DNA of 61,319 bases. Source: an uncultured Bacillota bacterium. Lineage in GTDB: Bacteria; Bacillota; Dehalobacteriia; UBA7702. The number at the start of each line of letters is the position of its first letter. The stretch's first letter is position 1. The DNA lies in NCBI GenBank assembly GCA_902796855.1, contig CADBQN010000019.1, forward strand, positions 1 to 61,319. Reading direction: 5' to 3'. The notes beneath the pieces were generated by a model. That model had not been told where the DNA came from, searched no databases, and worked only from the letters and a program-made list of their open reading frames with translations. Positions 16,759-24,635 of the stretch are shown here, piece after piece. Made by a program: the position numbers and the translations under genes.

Positions 16759-17593
16759 AACGGTCCTCGCCATCAACGACGTGACGATGCAGTTCGGCGG
16801 CGTCGTCGCCGTCAACGACCTCTCCATGCACATCGACGAGGGGGAAATCGTCGCCCTCATCGGCCCCAACGGCGCCGGGAAGACCACGGCCTTCAACGTC
16901 ATCACCGGCGTTTACCAGCCCACCAACGGCGAGGTCATCCTCGACGGCAAGACCATCGCCGCGGGGCATCCCACCGGCAAGATCAAAAAGATCTACGCCG
17001 GGGGGCATAACGGCGAATACACCAAATCGGTGAAGAACACCCCGGATAAGATCACGAAGCTGGGCATCGCCCGGACGTTCCAGAACATCCGCCTCTTCAA
17101 GAACCTCACGGTGCTGGAGAACGTGCTCATCGCCAAGCATATGCGCATGAAGGCCAATCTCTTTACCGATACCTTCATGCTCAGCCATAAAGAGGAAAAG
17201 CGCATGCGCGAGGACAGCCTGGAGCTGCTGCGCATCGTCGATCTCTACGACGTCCGCGGTGAGATCGCCTCCTCCCTGCCCTACGGCAAGCAGCGCCATC
17301 TGGAGATCGCGAGAGCGTTGGCCACCGAGCCGAAGCTCCTCCTCCTCGACGAACCGGCGGCGGGGATGAATCCCCAGGAGACCGACGAGCTCACCGCCTT
17401 TATCAAACGGATCCGCGACGATTTTAAGCTCACGGTCTTTATGATCGAGCACCACATGAACCTCGTCATGGATATTTCCGACCGGATCTACGTCATCGAC
17501 TTCGGCAAACAGATCGCCGAGGGCACGCCGGCGGAGATCCAGAACGACCGGCGCGTCATCGACGCTTATTTGGGGGTGGCAGAAGATGAGTAA
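16751..17593 (+). CDS. livG: ABC transporter ATPase, LivG type
   Basis: One of two ATPases powering the liv importer. 280 residues from ATG 16751 (GGAGGT 7 nt upstream). Walker A GPNGAGKTT, signature region SLPYGKQRHLEIARAL (LPYGKQR replaces the usual LSGGQ, as is normal in LivG), Walker B LLLLDEPAAGMN, and the switch His in IEHHMN. It has an insert of about 15 residues after residue 75 (KIKKIYAGGHNGEYTKS) which looks longer than in the standard LivG. Overlaps livF by 8 bp. Confidence 0.93.
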   Translation: MSKTVLAINDVTMQFGGVVAVNDLSMHIDEGEIVALIGPNGAGKTTAFNVITGVYQPTNGEVILDGKTIAAGHPTGKIKKIYAGGHNGEYTKSVKNTPDKITKLGIARTFQNIRLFKNLTVLENVLIAKHMRMKANLFTDTFMLSHKEEKRMREDSLELLRIVDLYDVRGEIASSLPYGKQRHLEIARALATEPKLLLLDEPAAGMNPQETDELTAFIKRIRDDFKLTVFMIEHHMNLVMDISDRIYVIDFGKQIAEGTPAEIQNDRRVIDAYLGVAEDE

Positions 17594-18302
17594 TATCCTT
17601 GAAATCCGTGATCTCGTCGTGTCCTACGGCGGCATCGAGGCGGTAAAGAATATCTCCCTCGACGTTCCCGAGGGGCAGATCGTCACGCTGATCGGCGCCA
17701 ACGGCGCCGGCAAGAGCACCACGCTGAAAACGATCTCCGGCATCGTGAAGCCGAAGAGCGCCTCCATCCGGTTTCAGGGCGAGGAGCTCAGCGGCAAATC
17801 CCCGGATTACATCGTCTCCAAAGGGATCACCCTGGTGCCGGAAGGCCGCCGCGTCTTCGACAACCTCTCCGTCGCCGAGAACCTGAAGATCGGCGCCTAC
17901 CTCCGCAGGGACAGCCTCAAAGGCGATATGGAATACGTCTACGGCCTCTTCCCCCGGCTCAAGGAGCGGGAATGGCAGATGGCCGGCACCCTCTCCGGCG
18001 GCGAGCAGCAGATGCTGGCCGTGGGCCGCGCCCTGATGAGCCGTCCGAAGCTCATCATGATGGACGAGCCCTCCCTGGGGCTGGCGCCCCTCATCGTCAA
18101 AGCCATTTTTGAGATCATCAAGACCATCAACGAAGAGGGCATCACCGTCCTCCTCATTGAGCAGAACGCCAACATGGCGCTGAAAGTGGCCGACAAAGGC
18201 TACGTCATGGAGACCGGTGAGATCAAAATGGAAGGCACCGGCGCGGAGCTCCTCGCCAATGAGGAAATCAAAGAGGCCTACCTCGGCAAACAAAAGAAAT
18301 AA
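17586..18302 (+). CDS. livF: ABC transporter ATPase, LivF type
   Basis: Second ATPase of the liv importer. 238 residues, standard length. Walker A GANGAGKST, signature LSGGEQQMLAVGRALM, Walker B LIMMDEPSLGLAP, switch His replaced by Gln in LLIEQNANMAL as is usual for LivF. Last gene of the operon, followed directly by a terminator. Confidence 0.94.
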   Translation: MSNILEIRDLVVSYGGIEAVKNISLDVPEGQIVTLIGANGAGKSTTLKTISGIVKPKSASIRFQGEELSGKSPDYIVSKGITLVPEGRRVFDNLSVAENLKIGAYLRRDSLKGDMEYVYGLFPRLKEREWQMAGTLSGGEQQMLAVGRALMSRPKLIMMDEPSLGLAPLIVKAIFEIIKTINEEGITVLLIEQNANMALKVADKGYVMETGEIKMEGTGAELLANEEIKEAYLGKQKK

Positions 18303-18304
18303 AG

Positions 18305-18331
18305 AAAGAGCCCGATCAGTGCTCTTTTCTT
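18305..18331 (+). terminator. Terminator of the liv operon
   Basis: An AAAGAGC / GCTCTTT stem followed by TCTT, starting 3 bp after the livF stop. Confidence 0.65.
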
Positions 18332-18369
18332 GAACACTTTATTTTACAGTGAAAGAAGCGATCGCTCCC

Positions 18370-19443
18370 ATGAATTTTCTCAGACAAAAGGGCGGCGGCA
18401 TTCTCCTCGCCGCCGCCATCGCCGCCGCCGCTTCGGCGCTCTCGGCGAGCGAGCCCGGCGGCCTCCGCCTCGGCCTCGTCGGCGCGCCGGTCTTCGCCAT
18501 CGCCATCGGCATGGCGCTGACCATGATCTTCCCGGCCCTGGCGACGTCGCCGGCGCTCCGGCCGGGCATCGCCTTTACCTCAAAGAAAATCCTCCAGGGC
18601 GCCGTCGTCCTCCTCGGCTTCGGCCTGAACCTGGGCACCGTCGCCGCCGTGGGGGCAAGGAGCCTGCCGGTCATCGCCGCCACGATCCTCACCTCCCTCG
18701 CCGTGGCCTACGCCCTGCGGAAGGCCCTCTCCGTCGACGGTAAAACCGCCTGCCTCATCGGGGTGGGCTCCTCCATCTGCGGCGGCAGCGCCATCGCCGC
18801 CGCGGCGCCGGTCATCGGCGCGAGCGACGAGGACATCGCCCGGTCGATTTCGGTGATCTTCTTTTTCAACGTCATCGCCGCCCTGATCTTCCCCGTCCTC
18901 GGCTATCGCCTCGGTCTGGGCAGCGAGGGCTTTGCCGTCTTTGCCGGCACCGCCGTGAACGACACTTCCTCGGTGACGGCGGCGGCCGCCGCCGCCGAAA
19001 ACATCTACGGCACCGGCGGCATCCTCGCCGAAGCGGTGACGGTAAAGCTCACCCGGACGCTGGCCATCATCCCCATCACGCTGGTCCTCGCCTTTTATCG
19101 GCTGAAAAAGGGACAGCGCGGCGGGGGCGTCTCGGTGCGAAAGGTCTTCCCGACGTTCATCCTCTTTTTCGCCGCGGCGTCTCTGCTGACCACCGTCGCG
19201 GGGCTGCTGCCGGAAAGCGGCTTCACGCTGTTCTGCGGCGGCCGCTTCGTCGCCGTCACCAAGGCGCTGGCGAAATTCTGCATCGCCATGGCCATGGCCG
19301 CCGTCGGCCTCAATTCCAATCTGATCTCTCTGGTCAGAAAGGGCGGCAGGCCCATCCTTTTAGGGCTCTGCTGCTGGCTCGCCATCAGCGTTGTCTCGCT
19401 GCTGGTTCAGTACGCTGCGGGCCTCTACTACGCCGATCTTTGA
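18370..19443 (+). CDS. YeiH/UPF0324-family membrane protein (putative sulfate exporter)
   Basis: Family of about ten-helix membrane proteins annotated as putative sulfate or sulfonate exporters; function is not firmly established. 357 residues. Diagnostic blocks: FTSKKILQGAVVLLGFGLNL, GVGSSICGGSAIAA and GTAVNDTSSVTAAA, then GLNSNL near the end. Start: the ATG at 18370 is chosen; GTG 18349 in frame is possible, and neither has a strong ribosome site. It follows the liv terminator without an obvious own promoter, so weak expression or read-through is possible. Confidence 0.85.
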   Translation: MNFLRQKGGGILLAAAIAAAASALSASEPGGLRLGLVGAPVFAIAIGMALTMIFPALATSPALRPGIAFTSKKILQGAVVLLGFGLNLGTVAAVGARSLPVIAATILTSLAVAYALRKALSVDGKTACLIGVGSSICGGSAIAAAAPVIGASDEDIARSISVIFFFNVIAALIFPVLGYRLGLGSEGFAVFAGTAVNDTSSVTAAAAAAENIYGTGGILAEAVTVKLTRTLAIIPITLVLAFYRLKKGQRGGGVSVRKVFPTFILFFAAASLLTTVAGLLPESGFTLFCGGRFVAVTKALAKFCIAMAMAAVGLNSNLISLVRKGGRPILLGLCCWLAISVVSLLVQYAAGLYYADL

Positions 19444-19452
19444 GCCGGGAGA

Positions 19453-19481
19453 TTGCGGCGGCTCCCGCGGTGTGATATAAT
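19453..19481 (+). promoter_or_regulatory. Extended -10 promoter for the 19537 gene
   Basis: TTGCGG (19453-19458), 17-bp spacer, TGATATAAT (extended -10, hexamer 19476-19481). Confidence 0.65.
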
Positions 19482-19536
19482 CTAAAAAAGAAACGCTTTG
19501 TTCCGGGCCGTGATTCCGAGGGAAAGGGGTGATTTC

Positions 19537-19803
19537 GTGGGAGAATTGCTGCGGTTCGTCCGGGACCTCGCCGGTTTCGCTTTCGTCTTTCGTTACGCGG
19601 CCGACGTCGTCGGCGCCCTGCTGTACTTCGGGCCGTCCCTGTTCAAAAAGGTCTGCGGCCTTTTCCCCGATCCCAAACCGGTGAAGAGCGCGCCCCGCGC
19701 CGCCGCGAGGCCGAAGAAACAAAAACGGCGGAAGGGGAAAAAGAAGCGGCCGCTGGGATATGAGGAAATGTATCTGATCGACGAGGTCTTCTGGGATGAC
19801 TGA
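19537..19803 (+). CDS. Small basic protein of unknown function
   Basis: Not recognised. 88 residues from GTG 19537, chosen because GAAAGGGG lies 8 nt upstream; an upstream TTG in frame has none. The N-terminal half is hydrophobic and aromatic (ELLRFVRDLAGFAFVFRY, LLYFGPSLFKKV), possibly membrane-associated. The middle is very basic (KKQKRRKGKKKRP) and the end acidic (DEVFWDD). It has its own promoter and terminator. Confidence 0.6.
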   Translation: MGELLRFVRDLAGFAFVFRYAADVVGALLYFGPSLFKKVCGLFPDPKPVKSAPRAAARPKKQKRRKGKKKRPLGYEEMYLIDEVFWDD

Positions 19804-19805
19804 AA

Positions 19806-19840
19806 GAAAGGGACTGCCTAAAAGGCAGTCCCTTTCTCCT
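19806..19840. terminator. Bidirectional terminator between convergent genes
   Basis: A 13-bp perfect stem GAAAGGGACTGCC with loop TAAAA. T-rich on both sides, so it can serve the small gene and the pseudouridine synthase. Confidence 0.8.
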
Positions 19841-19859
19841 TGTCAGAACGAAAAGCGTC

Positions 19860-20732
19860 TCAGTCCCTCTCGGCGCGCTGTTCCCGCTCCAGCGCCGCCC
19901 GGAGCGACGCCATGTCGGCGGGGAGAGGGGAGGTCACGGCGAAGTCGTGACCGGCGCCGCGGCAGGTCATCGCGGCGCAGTGCAGTGCCTGGCGCCGTAT
20001 GCGGCCGGTGCCGCCGCCGTAGAGGCTGTCCCCGGCGAGGGGATGGCCGAGGAAGGCCATGTGGACGCGGATCTGATGGGTGCGCCCCGTCTCCAGCCTC
20101 AGGGCAATCAGGGCGTGGTCGCCGTATTGGGCCAGCACCCGGTAATGGGTCACCGCGGGCTGCCCCGCCGGGTCGACTTTCCGTTGGATGACAGAGCCCG
20201 GCACCCGCAGCAGCGGCGCGTCGACGGTGCCGCGTTCCTCTTCAAAGACGCCTTCGGCGATGGCGATGTATTCCTTCTCAACGGCGCCGCCGCCGAGGCG
20301 CACGGCGGTGAGCTTGTTCTTCGCCGTCAGGCACAGGCCGGTGGTGTGGCGGTCCAGCCGCCCCAGAGGGCGAAAGGGGACGCCGGGAAAGCGAAAGGCA
20401 AAGTCGTTGCCGAGGGCGTCGTCAAAGCCCTTTCCCGCCGGGTGGACGAGGATATCGTCGGGTTTGTCGTAGATGAGGATGTCGTCATCCTCGTAAACGA
20501 CGGGAATCGCCAGACTGCCGTTGGGCGTCAGCACCGCCGCCTTGTCGGGGAAGACGATCACGACCTCGTCGTTTTCAAAAACGGGGTCGATGTTGCGGCG
20601 GAACGCGCCGTTGACGGTGAGGCCGCCGTCGAGCTTGAGCCGGGTCAGCATCGTCCGGGAGTAGCCCAGCGACCGCAAAAAATCGCAGAGCCGAGCCCCG
20701 TCATATTCTTTTGTCACCAAATAACGTTTCAT
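19860..20732 (-). CDS. RluA-family RNA pseudouridine synthase
   Basis: Isomerises uridine to pseudouridine in rRNA (RluD-like) or another RNA; target not deducible. 290 residues. An S4-like N-terminal region (GARLCDFLRSLGYSR, GGLTVNGAF) is followed by the catalytic domain: DDDILIYDKPDDILVHPA, then RPLGRLDRHTTGLCL with the catalytic Asp in the RLD triad, and LETGRTHQIRVH. The start is at 20732: homology begins at MKRYLVTKEYDG, and the promoter just upstream leaves essentially no leader (see the promoter entry). Longer in-frame readings to 20984 would start before the promoter. Confidence 0.9.
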   Translation of the reverse strand: MKRYLVTKEYDGARLCDFLRSLGYSRTMLTRLKLDGGLTVNGAFRRNIDPVFENDEVVIVFPDKAAVLTPNGSLAIPVVYEDDDILIYDKPDDILVHPAGKGFDDALGNDFAFRFPGVPFRPLGRLDRHTTGLCLTAKNKLTAVRLGGGAVEKEYIAIAEGVFEEERGTVDAPLLRVPGSVIQRKVDPAGQPAVTHYRVLAQYGDHALIALRLETGRTHQIRVHMAFLGHPLAGDSLYGGGTGRIRRQALHCAAMTCRGAGHDFAVTSPLPADMASLRAALEREQRAERD

Positions 20733-20738
20733 GCCGTT

Positions 20739-20767
20739 ATTGTAGTATGCTTCGCGCCCCGTGTCAA
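20739..20767 (-). promoter_or_regulatory. Consensus promoter abutting the pseudouridine synthase start (leaderless)
   Basis: On the minus strand TTGACA (20767-20762), 17-bp spacer, TACAAT (20744-20739). The ATG at 20732-20730 begins 7 nt after the -10 box, at the expected transcription start. No ribosome binding site fits between. Confidence 0.7.
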
Positions 20768-20853
20768 TCGGCCTTTCGGCGCGTCCCTTATGTTTGCGTT
20801 TTGAGCGGGGACGAATATAACTGAAAAATTTTTTATATTTATAATCAAAACGA

Positions 20854-20882
20854 TTGCTGAATCCGCCGTTTTTAGCTATAAT
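20854..20882 (+). promoter_or_regulatory. Promoter of the LRR/SLH gene
   Basis: TTGCTG (20854-20859), 17-bp spacer, TATAAT (20877-20882). Confidence 0.7.
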
Positions 20883-20887
20883 AATCA

Positions 20888-20999
20888 GGGAGGCGGCGGC
20901 CGTGCCCTTACGGCCCCATACGAACCCGCCGCGGAGCCGCGCCTCCGGAACGCGGCGCTTTATTTCAGAAATCTTTTTTCTCAAAGGAGGATCTGTACC
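20888..20999 (+). ncRNA. GC-rich structured 5' leader of the LRR/SLH mRNA
   Basis: Within this ~110-nt leader GGAGGCG (20889-20895) can pair with CGCCTCC (20940-20946), enclosing a perfect 6-bp hairpin GGCCGT (20898-20903) / ACGGCC (20910-20915). A competing pairing GCGGCGG (20893-20899) with CCGCCGC (20926-20932) is possible. It matches no riboswitch class that I recognise. Whether it regulates is unknown. Confidence 0.4.
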
Positions 21000-22328
21000 A
21001 TGTCAACAAGCGGGAATCGGGCGGTGATCGCTTTCTGCTTTGCCCTATGTCTTCTGCTGGCGCTGAACGTTGGCGTCGGCGCCGCCGTCATCGACAGCGG
21101 CGCCTGCGGCGATAATCTCACCTGGACGCTGGATGATACCGGAACCCTCACCGTCTCCGGTACGGGAGCGATGTGGGATTTTGAAGAGGGTTCCCGGAGC
21201 GGGAACACGAATACGGCTTCCTGGTGGAGCTATCGCGGTTCGATCCGCGCGGTCCGCGTCGAAAACGGCGTGACCGGCGTGGGGAAACGCGCCTTTGGCT
21301 CCGACGATGTCGGCGGCTATGGCTACACCGCCCTGCGCTCCGTATCTTTGAGCGGCAGCGTAAGGGAAATCAGGGAATGCGCTTTTATGGGCGCGTCCGG
21401 TTTGACGGAGGTCTCTTTGGCCGAAGGGCTGAAGACCATCGGCCGCGCGGCCTTTTGGTCCACGGCGGTCGCGGAGATTCGGCTGCCCGCGACCTTAACG
21501 TCTGTCGCGGATACGGCCTTCGTCTTTACGCGAATGCGGGAGGTGACGATCCCGCCGTCCGTTACCCATATCGGGAACGGGGCTTTCGGCTGCAATTTCC
21601 CGTGTGAGGGCGGTTATGTCCCGTCGAACGGATTTACGATTTACGGCTATTCCGGAACGGAGGCGGAACGGTATTATAAAAACTGGTTCCTGCCAAAGTA
21701 TACCGAAATGAAAAATTATTACGCGAACTATTACGAGGAGAACTTCCCCGCCGACGGAACGGTCCGCTTTGTTTCCCTCGGCGCCGATCCCAACGGTACC
21801 GTTTTCAGCGACGTGAAAAAGAATGATTATTTCGGCGCGGCCGTGATCTGGGCCGTTGATCACAAACCCCAGATCACCAACGGCACCGACCGAACCCATT
21901 TCAGCCCCAACGCCGTCTGCACCCGGGCCCAGGTCGTGACGTTCCTCTGGCGCGCCAAAGGCGAGCCGGAACCGAAGGGGACCCGGAATCCCTTCACCGA
22001 CGTCAAGCCCGGCGATTACTTCTATAAAGCCGTGCTCTGGGCCGTGGAGAACGGCGTCACCGAGGGAATGACCAAGACCTCCTTCGGGCCGAACCGGGGC
22101 TGCACCCGGGCTCAGGTCGTGACCTTCCTTCACCGCGCCGAAGGGAAGCCGGCGGCGGCGGGAAAGAACGTCTTCACCGATGTGAAGCCCGGCGCCTGGT
22201 ATTACGACGCCGTCCTTTGGGCGGCGGGCAAAGGCATCACCAAGGGCACCTCCGCCGACCGGTTCAGCCCCAACGTCACCTGCACCCGCGGTCAGACCGT
22301 TACGTTCCTCTATCGGGATTTAAAATAA
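21000..22328 (+). CDS. Secreted S-layer-associated protein: BspA-type LRR plus three SLH domains
   Basis: A cell-surface protein held to secondary wall polymer by SLH domains. 442 residues. Signal peptide about 1-29 (hydrophobic, ends VGVGAA). Residues ~35-215 hold BspA-type leucine-rich repeats (LTVSGTGAMWDF, SVSLSGSVREIRECAFMG, LAEGLKTIGRAAF, IPPSVTHIGNGAF). Residues ~258-442 hold three SLH repeats, each with FxDV near the start and FSPN/FGPN...CTRAQVVTFL (or RGQTVTFLYR) near the end. Start ATG follows AAAGGAGG. Partner binding or adhesion is usual for such repeats, but the target is unknown. Confidence 0.9.
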   Translation: MSTSGNRAVIAFCFALCLLLALNVGVGAAVIDSGACGDNLTWTLDDTGTLTVSGTGAMWDFEEGSRSGNTNTASWWSYRGSIRAVRVENGVTGVGKRAFGSDDVGGYGYTALRSVSLSGSVREIRECAFMGASGLTEVSLAEGLKTIGRAAFWSTAVAEIRLPATLTSVADTAFVFTRMREVTIPPSVTHIGNGAFGCNFPCEGGYVPSNGFTIYGYSGTEAERYYKNWFLPKYTEMKNYYANYYEENFPADGTVRFVSLGADPNGTVFSDVKKNDYFGAAVIWAVDHKPQITNGTDRTHFSPNAVCTRAQVVTFLWRAKGEPEPKGTRNPFTDVKPGDYFYKAVLWAVENGVTEGMTKTSFGPNRGCTRAQVVTFLHRAEGKPAAAGKNVFTDVKPGAWYYDAVLWAAGKGITKGTSADRFSPNVTCTRGQTVTFLYRDLK

Positions 22329-22347
22329 ATCATATCAAATGCTTTGT

Positions 22348-22383
22348 CGCCGCCGCGGTCACTGCCGCGGCGGTCTTTTTTTT
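22348..22383 (+). terminator. Terminator of the LRR/SLH gene
   Basis: A CCGCCGCGG / CCGCGGCGG stem followed by eight T. Confidence 0.85.
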
Positions 22384-22423
22384 AAATTTTTTTCCGGCGA
22401 ATCTCCTGCGTGGGGCCCGGAAA

Positions 22424-22460
22424 GGTCAAAAAAAGTCAAAAAACATCAAAAAAGGTCAAA
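22424..22460 (+). promoter_or_regulatory. CtsR operator array 1: four heptamers at 10-bp period
   Basis: GGTCAAA (22424), AGTCAAA (22434), CATCAAA (22444) and GGTCAAA (22454), each separated by AAA. This matches the known CtsR box, a tandem RGTCAAA-NAN-RGTCAAA repeat, but doubled. It lies just upstream of the -35 box of the ctsR promoter. Confidence 0.88.
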
Positions 22461-22468
22461 AAAAACGC

Positions 22469-22497
22469 TTGCATTTTTCAAAAGATGGGTGTACAAT
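22469..22497 (+). promoter_or_regulatory. Promoter of the ctsR-mcsA-mcsB-clpC operon
   Basis: TTGCAT (22469-22474), 17-bp spacer, TACAAT (22492-22497), bracketed by CtsR boxes on both sides. Confidence 0.78.
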
Positions 22498-22510
22498 AGG
22501 TTTCAGAAAA

Positions 22511-22536
22511 GGTCAAATTAGATCAGATAAATCAAA
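22511..22536 (+). promoter_or_regulatory. CtsR operator array 2, downstream of the -10 box
   Basis: GGTCAAA (22511), GATCAGA (22521) and AATCAAA (22530), at 10- and 9-bp spacing. The first half-site is perfect, the others degenerate. The position over the transcription start fits repression. Confidence 0.65.
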
Positions 22537-22562
22537 ATACAGATCGGAATGGAGGCGATCCT

Positions 22563-23030
22563 ATGAGTACATTGGCCAGCAGGATCGAACGATATATCAA
22601 GGATATGATGGACGCCGCGGACCTCAACAGCGTCGAGCTCAAGCGCAAGGACCTGGCGGAAGTCTTCTCCTGCGTGCCGTCGCAGATCAACTACGTTCTG
22701 GAAACGCGGTTCCGCGACGAACAGGGCTATCACGTCGTCAGCCGCCGCGGCGCCGGCGGCTGCTTCCAGATCATCCGTCTGGAAGTCACCGACGACCAGG
22801 AGATGAAAGACCTCATCGCCGCCGTCTCCGGCAGCGAGATGTCCTTCCGCACCGCCGAGGGCTTCCTCGGCCGGCTGCTGGAAGAAGGGGTCATCAACCG
22901 CGGTGAGTATATGCTCATCACCTCGATGATCTCGAAAGAAGCCCTGAGCGCCGCCGGGGAGCGCCAGGATCAGGTGCGGGCGGCGATGATCAAAAACGTG
23001 CTGATCACTTTGCTGAGAATGGATTACTGA
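22563..23030 (+). CDS. ctsR: Transcriptional repressor CtsR
   Basis: Repressor of class III heat-shock genes (clp genes) in Gram-positive bacteria; dimer on tandem heptamers, released at high temperature or by McsA/McsB action. 155 residues, normal length. N-terminal winged HTH (LAEVFSCVPSQINYVLETRF) followed by the glycine-rich wing SRRGAGGCFQII, which is the heat-sensing loop, and a helical C-terminal part. Start ATG has GGAGGCGATCCT just upstream. First gene of the operon, so it represses itself. Confidence 0.95.
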   Translation: MSTLASRIERYIKDMMDAADLNSVELKRKDLAEVFSCVPSQINYVLETRFRDEQGYHVVSRRGAGGCFQIIRLEVTDDQEMKDLIAAVSGSEMSFRTAEGFLGRLLEEGVINRGEYMLITSMISKEALSAAGERQDQVRAAMIKNVLITLLRMDY

Positions 23031-23061
23031 GCGTTTGACCCGTTAAAAAGGAGGGATCGAT

Positions 23062-23568
23062 ATGTTATGTGAAAAATGCGGCAGCAAACCCGCCGTGATG
23101 AAGATTTACGAAAATATCAACGGAGAAAAAAAGACCCAATACATCTGCGAGGACTGCGCCATGGAAATGATGGGCTCCCATCTCTCCTTCGGCGGCTTCG
23201 ACCCCTTTTCCGTCTTTGCCGGTCTCACCGGGGAAAAGAGCCGGAGCGTCGCCGAGGGCACCGTCTGCCCCACCTGCGGGCTGACCTTCCGCCGCTTCCT
23301 CGACTGGGGCAAGTTCGGCTGCGCCGACTGCTACGAGGCCTTTGGCGACCAGCTGACGCCGATCTTTAAAAAACTGCACTACGACACCGCCTATACCGGC
23401 AAGCGCCCCGGCGCGTCCCCGGCGCGGCTGCGGGAACGCCCCGCCAAAGCCGACCCCAGAGAACGCTGGGAACAGGAACTGAAAGACGCCGTGGCCCGGG
23501 AGGACTACGAACGGGCGGCGGAGCTGAAAAAGAAAATCGACGAAAGCGGGGAGGGAGACCAAAAATGA
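23062..23568 (+). CDS. mcsA: McsA, zinc-finger activator of the McsB arginine kinase
   Basis: Activates McsB and helps control CtsR and ClpC. 168 residues. Four Cys-x2-Cys pairs: CEKC (3-6), CEDC (29-32), CPTC and CADC, binding zinc. The C terminus (about 132-165) is a UVR-type helical pair (ELKDAVAREDYERAAELKKK). Start ATG follows AAGGAGG. Overlaps mcsB by 4 bp (ATGA). Confidence 0.94.
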   Translation: MLCEKCGSKPAVMKIYENINGEKKTQYICEDCAMEMMGSHLSFGGFDPFSVFAGLTGEKSRSVAEGTVCPTCGLTFRRFLDWGKFGCADCYEAFGDQLTPIFKKLHYDTAYTGKRPGASPARLRERPAKADPRERWEQELKDAVAREDYERAAELKKKIDESGEGDQK

Positions 23569-24635
23569 GTGAGTACCGCGCTTTTAACACGATGAGCAGC
23601 TATTGGATGGAAGGCACCGGCCGCGACAGCGACATCGTCATCAGCTCCCGGGTGCGGCTGGCCCGGAACTCCCCGGATTACCCTTTTCCCGAGCGGCTTT
23701 CCCTCCAGCAGGAGCGGGAGTTCCTGAACACCGTCGCCGCCATCCCCAAAACGAAGGCCGGCAACGGCCTGGAAGATCTCGATTTCATCGACCTCTCCCT
23801 CGTGCCCAAAGAGGAAAAGATGGTGCTGGTGGAAAAACACCAGATCAGCCCGGCGCTGGCGCTGTCCGAAGGCGTCGGCGGCCTGCTCATCAACGGCGCC
23901 GAGACCCTTTCGGTGATGATCAACGAGGAAGACCACCTGCGCATCCAGAGCATCTACCCGGGGCTTTCGGTGAGCCAGTGCTGGGAAAAGGCCTCCGCCG
24001 CCGACGATATGCTGGCCCGCTACATCCCGCCGGCTTTCTCCGAGCGGTGGGGCTACCTGACGAGCTGTCCCTCGAACACCGGCACCGGCATGCGGGCCTC
24101 GGTGATGATGCACCTGCCGGCGCTGATGATGACGGGCCGCGTCGAGGCCCTCATGAACAACCTGGGAAAATACGGCTTCACCTGCCGCGGCCTCTACGGC
24201 GAGGGCACCGAGGGCAAGGGGAACCTCTTCCAGGTCTCCAACCAGATCACCCTGGGCCTCTCGGAAGAGGAGATCCTTTCGGATCTCGCCGACATCGCGT
24301 CGGAGATCATCTCCAACGAGCGGGAAATGCGGAAAACGCTGCTGGAGAACGAGCGGTTCCGGCTGGAAGACCTGATCTTCCGCGCCGAGGCGATTCTGAA
24401 AAACGCCCGCCTGATCGAGATCGGCGAAGCCTTTTCCATGCTGTCGTCGCTGCGCCTCGGCAGCGACCTTGGCCTCGTCAAGGGCTTCAGCGCCAAAGAA
24501 TTCAACCGTCTGCTCCTGCTCATGCAGCCGGTGATCCTGAACAAACTGAGCAAAGAGAACCTTACGAAAGATCAAATGATGAAATACCGCGCGGACCTGA
24601 TCCGCGGGGAACTCAAAGGAGGCGAAGTTTTATGA
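23565..24635 (+). CDS. mcsB: Protein arginine kinase McsB
   Basis: Phosphorylates arginine residues on CtsR and on unfolded proteins, marking them for ClpC-ClpP. 356 residues, normal length. Phosphagen-kinase fold: SSRVRLARN near residue 26 binds nucleotide phosphates; CPSNTGTGMRASVMMHLPAL carries the catalytic Cys and the NTGTGMR motif. The C-terminal ~60 residues contain the RDxxRA-like allosteric region (see MMKYRADLIRG). Overlaps both neighbours by 4 bp, so the operon is translationally coupled. Confidence 0.95.
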   Translation: MSEYRAFNTMSSYWMEGTGRDSDIVISSRVRLARNSPDYPFPERLSLQQEREFLNTVAAIPKTKAGNGLEDLDFIDLSLVPKEEKMVLVEKHQISPALALSEGVGGLLINGAETLSVMINEEDHLRIQSIYPGLSVSQCWEKASAADDMLARYIPPAFSERWGYLTSCPSNTGTGMRASVMMHLPALMMTGRVEALMNNLGKYGFTCRGLYGEGTEGKGNLFQVSNQITLGLSEEEILSDLADIASEIISNEREMRKTLLENERFRLEDLIFRAEAILKNARLIEIGEAFSMLSSLRLGSDLGLVKGFSAKEFNRLLLLMQPVILNKLSKENLTKDQMMKYRADLIRGELKGGEVL

